Origin: Cystobasidium ongulense
Taxonomy: Eukaryota; Basidiomycota; Cystobasidiomycetes; Cystobasidiales; Cystobasidiaceae
DNA length: 42,837 nt
Assembly (NCBI GenBank): GCA_022835595.1
Contig: BQUP01000016.1
Location: 4,442-47,278, forward strand
Reading direction: 5' to 3'
The notes beneath the pieces are model-generated. The model made no database searches. It was not told where the DNA came from and saw nothing but the letters and a program-made list of their open reading frames with translations. Below, in pieces: positions 33,491-42,837 of the stretch. Made by a program: the position numbers and the translations under genes. Each line of letters begins with the position of its first letter. The first letter of the stretch is position 1.

Positions 33491-34268
33491 CCGTCCCAGA
33501 CGCAACTGACCTCATCGCCACTATCTCCACTACTCGCTTGTTTTTTGGCGAAGAGCATGTGACTCCAACATCAAACGGAGTCCCAGGGTTACTTATAAAG
33601 CATCTGCAACCTGCGACCTATACGGTGTCCCGGTGACGCGACTCTCAACGAACCGGTAGCCGCGCCAGCCCCTACGTACTTCAACCACGATCCAAGCGTG
33701 CAGGAGTGTCAAGATCTTGAAAAATGTGCTGCAGGGTGAGTCGATATGACCTCCCTGGAGCTCTGGCAGATAGTCGAATATCCTGACAAGCCCAGAGCTG
33801 TACGACAATCATCGTCAGAACATCAAAGCGCCAGACTCCAGACTTTCAAGCATGCGTTTGCAGTAGCGCTCCTCTTTTGAGCTTTTGGGCGTCATCTTCT
33901 GTGCTTACGCTCACGCCCCAGCCTCCTTGCTCACTCCCGTGTATAGTTATTGCCTGGCGCAGCTTTACTGTTCAGTAGCATTCCTCTTTGTACCCATGTA
34001 CTAGCAGCGCTGGGTACCAAGAGTGTGTTGCAGTACATCAATAGTATCTCGATAGCGAGAGCTCCCAGCAGAGAGATTTCTGCATGTCTGCGCTTGTGTG
34101 CCCGCGGCGGGCGACAGCCAGTGGCCGCGCGTATCACATCACGGCGGCCATAACCGTCCGGACTGTAACAATGCGGCGTGAAGCTGGCGTATCTTGTTGA
34201 ACGCCCATGACCCTTCCTGCCCGCGTACAAATTCGGTCCGCCTGTACATCATGCCAGCAACTAGCTGT
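33491..34268. other. Spacer downstream of the intact transposase
   Basis: No recognised gene. A minus-strand frame at 33931-34230 follows the transposase stop, without motif or clear splice link. The end of the transposon probably lies here or further left, but I could not identify terminal inverted repeats. Confidence 0.3.
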
Positions 34269-37200
34269 TTAGCAGAATAGGGGTATCTTACGACCTCGAT
34301 CCAGGCTATGAAAAACCACAGTCTCTCTATCGATACCGAACGTGGACGTAGGTCTAACTCTAAAAGCGGCGTGGGCTATGACATCGTTCGGAGATATGAC
34401 AGTATCATCTTCAAAGACGTTGTACACGATACCACAGGCCAGGCCAGGCCAATTCAGGAACGGATTCTTGGCAGCATCTTCAGAGTCTAATAGCTTCAAG
34501 GGAGTCATTAACACGTGTCTCCTGACGACTCCCCCTATAGACTGGTCCCATATGGTATTGATGAACCCGAGTCGAATAGCTCTTCCAATGTAAAATAGTA
34601 CTGCTGCGTTTCCAGGGTGTGTACTCCGGCAAGTGAACTTGCGAGGACCAACAGAGAAGCTTCGCTGCGTAACAACAAAGCGTGGGACTGCGACAGCGGA
34701 TCCCTTATTCGGACCTGAAGAGCCTTTCTGTCTGCGATGGAATACCTCGACGTCTTCTGCCTGCAGACGAACCACAAGTTTGTCATAGACTGCTTCTTCT
34801 AGCGCCTCCCCCAACGTGTTGAAGTGGTTGTCGGTTGTAAAACGATCCGCAGCAAAAGCGCCCGTTGCATCGTCTGCGCTATCGTTGGCAAACAGGATGG
34901 CAGCTATTGCCTCGCTCAGACCGCCCGTCCTGACATCACCGTTGCTTTCAGATTCAGAGAACGCAGTGACCGGTTCAGACAGGAGATGGCGGTGCCTGGC
35001 TCTTTCGCAATGCTTCTTAAGAAGAGTATAGTCCATTTCGCCTATGAGCAGTATGGATCAAGTGAGAAACCTTGTACTTCAGTATACTATGACCATCGCG
35101 ATAGTATGCGGCTTACCCAGATGCTTGTTTGTATTGAACTTCTGCAAGAGCCCATTCTGCCGCTCAAATGCAAATTCAGATAGATGCATCAGAGGGCCCC
35201 AGTATAGTAAATGTTCAGGAATGTGATAAGCATAGTGATGATTCGGAACCATGCGGCAAGCGTGAAACAATGAAGCGCTAGACTTGGTGTACGACTTGTA
35301 GTGCGCTGCGAATTTGCTGCTGCCAAGCTCGCTGGTCGTATAACTACAGGCAATGTTGGTGCAGGTGACCAAGTCGCAGAAGTTGTCGAGCAGTTCCAAC
35401 TGCATGGGAGAATTTGTCCAATATTCCACCAAATGGAGCGGAAGTATCGAAGTAAAGAGCACAAAATAATTGTCGGCCTTCAATTTGCCATGAGATGGGT
35501 CGCCTAAGTTGGTCGGAGGGCGGTCCAACCAGGTAGGAAGAAATACATCCGACATGGCTGCACGGATGTCCAGGACTCCAGTCTCGTTGAAAGTCGGATA
35601 CGTGAGCATCTTTTCGGGAGAAAACTTTGGATGTGGCGGGAAAGCTTGTTCATTCACCTCCGAGTCGTCGGAAAGCATCTGTTCGCTGACGCTTTCACTC
35701 ATTGGATTATAATTAGGATCTGCATCATAATTATCTCGTGTTCCCAGATCTGCCCGGACATGACGAACTCCAGAAGCGCGCTGAGACTGTCTGTAGGGGT
35801 GAGTAGGTGCATCGTCATGAAGCTCGCCGTCTTTTCGTAGTTCTTGTAGCTCGACCTCCCAATCGCTAAGTTCTTCGCTCCACTCGTTGTCGTCATTGCC
35901 ACCGTCTCTTAGTCTCGACTGTTGTGACTGTATAGTACTCTGTTCTTTCGTCACCTTACCTGTGACACTCGAGTCCAGTCCCCATCTGCTTCGCAGGTGG
36001 TGTTGCAGCACACCTTCCAGCCAATTATGCATAATCCCAATCACGTTGTGTTTGACGGAATCGCGGTATTGCAAACGATGAAGGAGCGAAAAGCGGACGC
36101 CGTTCTTCTTCACAAGAAGCTTCCTGCGCTTTAAGGTGCGGGCATTGACCCATTCCTCTGAAGCTTTCAAGACCTCGCTGTGTACACGTGTCGCCCATTC
36201 TTGAGGCTTTGACGAGTTGATTTCATTCCGTGTAAGCTTACAGTAAGAGCAAAAGAGGGTGGCTGAGTGAGCGGCGAATCCTGTGACCTTTCGAAGGGCG
36301 ACCAGATCGGCTATAATGGGGATCACCCTCACTCGAATGCGCCGTCCTTCGTGAAGATTTGCTGTCTTAATGATAATTCCTTCGTTGAGCTGCTGCAGCT
36401 CATTCACGAGAGGTTCCAAGATATTGTTGATAGTGATCATCGATGGCTCGCGTAGCCCGGGCGTTATGCCAGCAATAAACAAGTACTCTGACTTGTAGCG
36501 GAAGTCTGGTGGTAAATTTAGGCAAGCCAGAATAATGACGCCCATAGAGATTTTTTTACCGGCAATTTTGTTTGTAAGAGGATTGAACCAGTCTATGTAG
36601 AAGGCGAAGACAAGATTCCCGCTATGTCTTGTGTAATCGCCTAGTTCTTGCCACATGCGACTGTACCACACGTCGTTGCAGATGCTGTTTCTGACAGGCT
36701 GTTCTAAAAGAGGGGAGTCGACCAGCTTTTCGAAAGACGGCAGAGATAGCATGAATTCCAGCCAAGACCCCATGCTCTGGTAGGTGTACAGACACGTGGG
36801 TGCTGTTCTGGGAGCATCGGCGCCACCCCATCGAAGTCTCCAAAGGCTCTGACCGCATTCCTTTGCACCTGACACTTCACGCCATGTACAGGTCGTTTGC
36901 TCGGTATCCAGAGGATAGAGAGTGAAGCATCGAGAGCAGCAGAGTCGCCGATGCAATTCGGGCGTTATTGCCAATTTTTTGATTGCTGTGCGAATATCGC
37001 CGGGTATTTTTGCAGGTGACGGCGGTGTTGCGGAGAGCCTAACCAGAGCATCGTTTAAAATCAATCGTACTACCTTCAGAACGATATTGGCAGCATTTCG
37101 ACTGATGCCAGCATAAAGATATAGCCAGACTACAAGCAGTTGCACAGAAATGGCTACAGAAAGCGCTGGAGGCTCGTCAATGCCTGCCGCGGTAGTCAAA

Positions 37201-37504
37201 TTCAGCTTCTCTGGATCTATGTAGTGGCTGTTATGATGGCTCGCTAGCTTACCGCTGTTGGCAGTCTCGTAATGAGGCGTATGCGTGTGTAGCGGCTTTG
37301 GGTGTCTTTGATGGTCTGTGCTTCGCTAACGACAGACCGTGCCGCTTTTTCCTCAGTGGTGTCAGCTTCAATTGCAGAGTGCACCACTGAGGGGCGAGTC
37401 TGCCGTCTGTGCCGACTTCGTGTAGTCGAAGAGATCCAGCGGCCTTGAGAATGGAAAGGGTCGTCACCGGTACACCTTTTGCAGGTGCAAAGCACTTGGG
37501 ACAT
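34269..37504 (-). CDS. Tnp2/Plavaka-type transposase, apparently intact, 1,032 residues
   Basis: Three exons: 37504-37388, 37325-35117 and 35041-34269, joined by GT-AG introns of 62 and 75 nt, in phase and without stops. The start MSQVLCTCKRCTG gives an N-terminal cysteine motif. A second zinc site (CCSRCFTLYP ... CTWRE ... CGQ) follows. The catalytic core has FYIDWFNPLTNKIAGK (first Asp), IIADLVALRKVTGFAAHSA with FCSYCK, and GIMHNWLEGVLQHHLRSRWG. Then come FAFERQNGLLQKFNTNKH and the C-terminal MDYTLLKKHCERARHRH. This order fits the Tnp2-like (CACTA-related, Plavaka) enzymes of basidiomycetes, which cut and paste DNA. It is divergent from the decayed kinase K3. It is the best candidate for an active source of the other copies. 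Confidence 0.9.
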
Positions 37505-38351
37505 TCCAGCTGCTCCTCCGGTGGCTGCTGTACTTTGCGGGATCTGAGATACTTTGATTTGTTTTTGGGCGTCCTATGTAGGCGTTGAGAAAGCCGTTGG
37601 CGTATAGGCAATCTAGTGCTGTAGTACTTCTGGCAGAAAAGCTTAGGCAGACTTTCCCTTGGGTCGTTAGGCTCTTTTGCACTAACCAAAGAGGACAATG
37701 CAGTCGCCATGCCTCATTGTGGTCTCCTAAGCCCAGGCCAATGCACAATTTTGATGCTCGATTATTGAAGGAGCCCTTTTGTGTGCTGCTGCAGCTACGC
37801 AAGCACATTGTCAGCCATGTAATGGCCGCCAAAGACGATCAGAAAAGAGGTGCTATAGTGATAAGTCTGCTTCATGGGGAGCCACTTATCTGAAAATGAT
37901 CCCGTCCAGTTGCGGTCGACCTTCACGACAACATGGCTACACGCTCGAAGCCTCTTGGCATGCGATCGCTTTGGGAAATCCAGCAACTAAAGCAAGGGCT
38001 TGATCTGAACCGAATCGAGGTCCGAGTTCCCCTTGGCCGCCTGCATCGCCAACAACAGATGGGCTTCATAAGAGTGCGCGGCTGAACAAAAGAAACATCG
38101 AGCCAGCGACGTCGAGAAGAGTCTTTCACTGGCTGATGGAAAACAAAGGTTCTAAATCTCTCGCAATCATTCTCCCTTTGATGGCTATTCGCACGAGCCC
38201 CCGCACGTGCCTTGGAGGAAAAGAAGCCAGAAGGAGCCTCTTAGAGCATCCACGCGGAATATGTCCTCTCTTCTTCCGCTCCTGCTGTTCCCAAGCAGTC
38301 GATTACCCGACCTCGCTATTGTTTGAAGCCATTTTTGCTAGTACGCACCAG
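37505..38351. promoter_or_regulatory. Intergenic region between the intact transposase and kinase remnant K3
   Basis: Homologous, but more diverged, to 1238-2149 and 30612-31511. Shared blocks include GCTGCAGC...GCACACAAAAGG near 37790 (minus strand), GGGAAATCCAGCAACTAAAG near 37976 and TCTCCCTTTGA near 38170. Long minus-strand frames (37249-37710 and 37464-37832) overlap the transposase exon and run into this region, but they lack motifs. It probably carries both promoters. Confidence 0.45.
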
Positions 38352-39470
38352 ATGGCTGAAATCGCACCTATCAAGGTGCTCCGAGCGAAGTACGGAAAGT
38401 GGAAGAAACTAGGAGAAGGAGGTTTTGATCTGGTCTTCAAGATTCGAGACTTAAAGATGGCCAAGTAGATCGGTGTTGCCCTGCCACCCAAACTTAATAT
38501 GCGTCTGATCAGGGTACTGAAGAGCTTGGGACACCCCAATACGTTAGTATTGAGAATTGCTCAGAAGATTTGACCACCGCGTTTTCTGTATATCGTGGTG
38601 GAGTATTGTCTAGGGGCGATTTGCGTCAGGCACTGCAGCTTCGTAGGGTGCTTAAATGAGGCGGCGATCAGCATTACCTGTAAAAGAATCAGGCTTAACT
38701 CCATTGGGTACGGCAGTCTACGGAGGAGCATCAGGACCTACACGTTCTCCTGCAGGTCCTCCTAGGCCTCCATTTCTGCCAAACAAGTTTGCGAGACAGA
38801 GGGCAAATCTTGATGGCTAGAGAATAGTGAGCTAGCCTATCGAAGATTCTGGGTGCTAGGGAGGCGGTTAAGTAGAAGATGTGTCCTGCTTTTAGCTGCC
38901 CAGTTCTTTAAACTAGCCGATTTCGGTTTGGCCAATTTATGGGTCCTCAAGGGAAAGAAGTGACATCCATCGTTCGTGTGCGTATACTTCTTATTGAATG
39001 GACGATGATGCCTAATACCGCGGGAGAACAACATAACTAATTATCTATGAATATCGTAATACTTCATATTGGAGATATACATGTAGCTCTCACCTGTAGG
39101 TTGGCTAAGCACAATTCGACTACTCACTCTTTGACACTATAAATACAGGAGATCAAGCGGGGAAAGGCCACAGACAGGGTGGACATGTACGGAATAGGCT
39201 GGGCTGTCTACTTTTTGACATCAGTACCTTGACTTGAGCCAAGCATGCTGTTTGGGGCATGGGTTGATAATATTAGCAAAGCTGACATTGAGCCCACCTG
39301 CAAAACCTGCCCTGGCAATTGTAAGTCAGACAAGGTTGTGGAACGATCGAGCGAACTCTCAAAGCAAAGCATTCATCCAGGCTTCGAAGCTTTACTATTG
39401 TCACCACTGTCACCAAATTTGAGTCGAACAACACAACTTCGTGGAGCCGATAAACATTGAAGGCTGCCAC
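38352..39470 (+). pseudogene. Protein kinase copy K3 (decayed)
   Basis: The start MAEIAPIKVLRAKYGKWKKL matches K1 and K2. The glycine loop has become LGEGGFDLVFK, losing its third glycine. The exon with the ATP-binding lysine and the HRD loop are not recognisable. LADFGLA survives near 38915, and the region matching LDMYG and later exons continues to about 39450. Many stops and shifts are present. It shares the divergent layout with the intact transposase. Confidence 0.8.
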
Positions 39471-39699
39471 ACAGCCTGAACTCCGACCGACCAGGAGCGT
39501 AGTTGGATCCCCCAACGCGGATGAGCAGCCGCGTTGCCAATTGGCAAGCGCTTGCGCGCCTGCTTCCAATGGAAGCGAAAGTCATGGACGAACAGAGAGG
39601 CCAATATTTGCAACCATTCTTGAAGTCTATCTTTCGTTTGTACATTGCTTCTGATGGAATCTATTGTGAGTTGGATTGCAATCAAGATACAACGAGCAA

Positions 39700-40386
39700 G
39701 AACGTCTACTTAAATACGACGCTTGTCTTAGTAATTAGACCAAATGACCTAGTCGATGGAACCGGACAGTCGGCTGTCTCTCTTCGCGGTCAGTCGAACC
39801 TCCGCAAGCTTTAATACTGCCGTGACATGTCGATTGGCTTCTCATCGAGCCAGCCTGAAGAACCAAGGGGCTAGGGTGACTCAAACACTATCTACGATAC
39901 ACACCAATATGCTGCTCCTCACTGCCCCGGCGAGCTTCTCTTCTTTCGTCATACTGCTCCGACATACCCTTTGCTGCAGCAACTACCAGCAAGCCGAGCC
40001 ATCTTGTGCGAAGGCGGCCTGCTGAATCAGACGGCTATTCGCGAAGTCTTCGTTCTCGCTGACTAGTAATATGGCGTGTCCAAATCGCTATTGCACTGTA
40101 TGATCTGATTGGAGCTGATGAGCGCTGTGCTGGAGCCGGTCCCTTACATATTGTGATGACTACTGCGAAGTCCGCCTGGCTCGGTCAGTGGCTAGCAGGC
40201 TGAAAATATAGGCGCGCAGCTTGTGAATACAGCTGGAATGTTTCGTCGAGCATGACAGGTAGGTGTATGGGTAAGGAGCTGTTTATACTTGGTGGACCTT
40301 CATAAGAATCTATTTTGCGCTCGTATGCGCTCCTCAAGCTAATTGTCTTTACTGGGAGTAACATAGTCTTCGTGCAGAGTGAATGC
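39700..40386. repeat. Module F, copy 2, downstream of gene B3
   Basis: Matches 3720-4407 in the same orientation, with shared blocks such as GCCGAGCCATCTTG and CTATTCGCGAAG-like sequence. It follows the kinase remnant and precedes gene B3 on the opposite strand. No frame stays open in both copies. Confidence 0.5.
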
Positions 40387-42306
40387 TCAAGCCTCTGCGT
40401 GCTCTTCCATGTTGACAAGGCATGCAACTTGCTCTGGTGTGGTGATCGTCATCCGCCAGGGTCCCCTCTCCGCTGTCTGTATCTATGCTATGGTTGGACT
40501 CCGCCTCTTAGCCATCTTGACTGGACCTCTCTTCCTGGTCATCCTCCAAATCCAAGTTCTCTATATACTGGGCCAGAATGCCTTCCGAGTACTTGTCGAA
40601 GAAAACCTCATCCGATAAATTCTCGTCTGGGTGTTTTCTGCCGTTGCTCCAGATCTGAGCGGGATCAGGGGAGAAAGCGACGATGCTGGCATCTGCAAAG
40701 TTATTTGCTGAATACTGTACAGGTCGTTGTAGCAATCCGGAGAGTGGTGATCGATAGGCATAACCTTTGGCTGGGAAACAGTAGATAAGGGCTGGTCCGG
40801 TATCACCTTACGATGCCTTCCACGCCATTGCCCTCCCTCCATGAAAATACTCGAGTGGCGCAGATCGTCGAGACGCCGGAAGAAAGTTTCAGCCTGAACT
40901 AATCGCTTTACTCGTCTCTTTATCACATAATAGCCATCCTGGGGATCTATTTCATCGTCGCTGTTGGCTTTAGTATGGCGAACCAGGTCTGGTATCGCGA
41001 GGGATAGTGGTACGGCGCAGGAATCTTAGACGTGGTGTTAAAGGCTGTAAGGCAACGTGATTTTCGCCTGCCTTGCGCCCAAAGCTCTCACGGAATCTCG
41101 TCGTCGATATATAGTGTTAAGGCGTGCAGAACGCAGGACACTTCAAGGGTTCCGTTTTTCTTTGCCGCGGAGTCTGGGCTGTACATGATGGGTGAAATGG
41201 TCACAAATGCGGATAAGCACCTCCATGTCGGTAGCTGCCGTAATCTCCACTCCGATGCGGTCTATACTAAGAGCATGCTTGAAAGTTGCGATGGCCCCAA
41301 GGAAAGTTGTGATGGCCCCAAGTCGACAAGCAAAGTTGTATTTCGAGTAAGGTGACTCGGAAAGATTGGGCGACCACCCGTATAGCCCATACTTAGCACA
41401 AAACGTCTGCATGTGTCCTAGGATGTTTTCCTTTAGGAATTCTGTAGCTTTCTTTCTCCCTCCTAAATTTGGCTTCTGTAGTCGCAGGATATCAACACCA
41501 GGCTTTTATCGATTAGTAGTCGAGGGGGCGGAGTGCTTTGGCCATATCGCTTGAGTTTGTAAGTCTTGTGCAGAAGGCCTGGACTTGTGTCTCTGGCGGA
41601 GGAGATAGAATGGCATTGGCATACTGAGCACCCCACAGAATGCGGAGGCGCGTGGTGAAGGCAGTCTGGGAGGCAACATGTTGACTCTTTGTCGATACGC
41701 GGAGATTACCCCTTACCTTGACGAATTGCTGATTCGCATTCAATCAGCCAATGTATCTGAGTACTGGGCTTAGCCTGCTTTCATGTAAACCTCGACTGCT
41801 GAGGCGCTGGTACAGGGCGTGTTTTCGCGTGGCTGGCTGGTTGCTTGAAGGCATATGATCGATTAAATTGTTCAGGCTCAGAGACAGTTGCTAAAGTGCT
41901 TGGCTCAATAATCTCGGCGTCCGCTGTTCGCGGTTAGAGCTGCAATAATGAGGGCAGTCAGTAACGCAATTAAGATTGTATTCGACTTCAAATGCCCAAC
42001 TAGTAGTACCGGGCGCTTCGGCAGTGGCATATGGGCACGGTGCCATTAAAGCTTGTCTGTTGTTCCGCACCGTAGCTTGCAGTGCACTTGTTCCTTCAGA
42101 GCGCTCTTCAAGGCCGGGTCTCGAGCCACTTCAAGTGTCGAAGATTTGCTACGAGATCATCGTAGCGTTCTCCAGCCTGGTACTCGATGACTCAAGTCTG
42201 CTCCGCCACCTCCCTGGATTGTTTCGTTGGAAGGCATTCAACATAACCTGATCGCGCTGCTGGAGCCAAACTTGGAAATCTGGGTCCCCATGACAAAGTG
42301 ACTCAT
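40387..42306 (-). pseudogene. Gene B copy 3 (decayed)
   Basis: All four exons can be traced: the start MSHF at 42306, NANQQFVK and WGAQYANAILSPPP near 41620-41740, CAKYGLYGWSPNLSESPYSK near 41350, and the last exon at 40387-40926 with VQAETFFRRLDDLRHSS. Several indels break the frames. An in-frame 21-bp tandem duplication at about 41283-41325 repeats a GAIATFK-like unit. Flanks on both sides match those of B1, so B3 came from a duplication that included modules on either side. Confidence 0.82.
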
Positions 42307-42837
42307 GCTGTTCCAGACGAGTATCGCGTGGCTGCCGCTAGATGTGTAATACAAAAAGATTGTGCGTATTCGTGTAGGAGGGGGGACCAGCGGTCTTCGG
42401 TCGCGCCACTGGTCAAACTTATAGCGGTGACGGCTCGCACGCACCAGCCTCTAGCGACATCATACAAAGCGTTAGCTCTACTGACAAGAAACAAGGGAAA
42501 CGGCTCCGATATGCCGTCCGCTCTGTGCGCAGTACAAAAGACCAATACTAGTAGCGCCTCTAACAGCCTTATCAGACAGCGCGAACCACAAAAGCCCGAT
42601 ACTCGGCGTAGAACAATGGTCACATGTCTCGAAAGCGGTCTGCAAGAAACGTACAAAAGGAATATTTGCTGATGAAGCTTAGCGGTGTCCAGAGCCTACG
42701 CTTCTGCCCTGTAGATGCTCGTGGGCGATAACAGGCTTCTTCAGGAGAGCATTGTCTGCCCAAACAAGGCAGCGAGGATGTTATACAGGTTCGCCCGCCC
42801 GCGCAGGCCACCTTGGCATACAAGAGAGGATCAAAGC
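42307..42837. repeat. Upstream flank of B3, paralogous to 6357-6930
   Basis: Block-wise match to the region upstream of B1 up to the last base of the window (GAGAGGATCAAAG at the end of both). If the pattern at B1 holds, a gene D copy may start just beyond the window end. Confidence 0.65.

Noticed and set aside
37249-37832. Long minus-strand frames upstream of the transposase as separate genes
   Set aside because: They overlap the first transposase exon in other frames, and the transposase model with a 62-nt intron explains the conserved cysteine motif better.

Overview
The window looks like repeat-rich nuclear DNA of a filamentous basidiomycete. This rests on many short GT-AG introns (about 45-75 nt), an intact transposase of the Tnp2/Plavaka type known mainly from mushroom-forming fungi, and a DEAH RNA helicase gene with at least ten short introns. 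No rRNA or tRNA gene, CRISPR array or bacterial-type operon was seen. All gene models come from reading exons, splice sites and paralogous copies by eye; species and database matches could not be checked.

Most of the window is built from a few repeated gene modules. (1) A transposase gene and a protein kinase gene lie back to back and are transcribed apart. This pair occurs three times: 1-2485 (inverted), 29641-32975 and 34269-39470, plus a kinase 3' fragment at 24240-24745. (2) Gene B, a four-exon gene of unknown function, occurs three times on the minus strand: intact at 4408-6356 and 19045-21021, decayed at 40387-42306. (3) Gene D, also unknown, lies on the plus strand at 7058-8328, with decayed copies at 13517, 21640, 23390 and 29449. 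Gene D starts just upstream of gene B, in the opposite direction, at two of the three B loci. Non-coding modules E and F travel with these genes.

Between the repeats are two stretches that look single-copy here: a 519-residue Ser/Pro-rich protein of unknown function (9690-11461) with a long upstream region, and a gene of about 1,175 residues for a DExH helicase with two double-stranded-RNA-binding domains (24986-29066). 14117-17859 holds no gene I can defend. A small Ty1/copia relic lies near 17860-18120.

The transposase copy at 34269-37504 is open across three exons (1,032 residues) and could be active. The kinase copy at 31512-32975 is open over eight exons except for a 10-N assembly gap, which the inverted copy shows should be 72 nt. 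The strongest candidate for something undescribed is the repeating set of transposase, kinase, gene B and gene D, which may be one composite mobile unit or an old segmental duplication carrying its own cargo.
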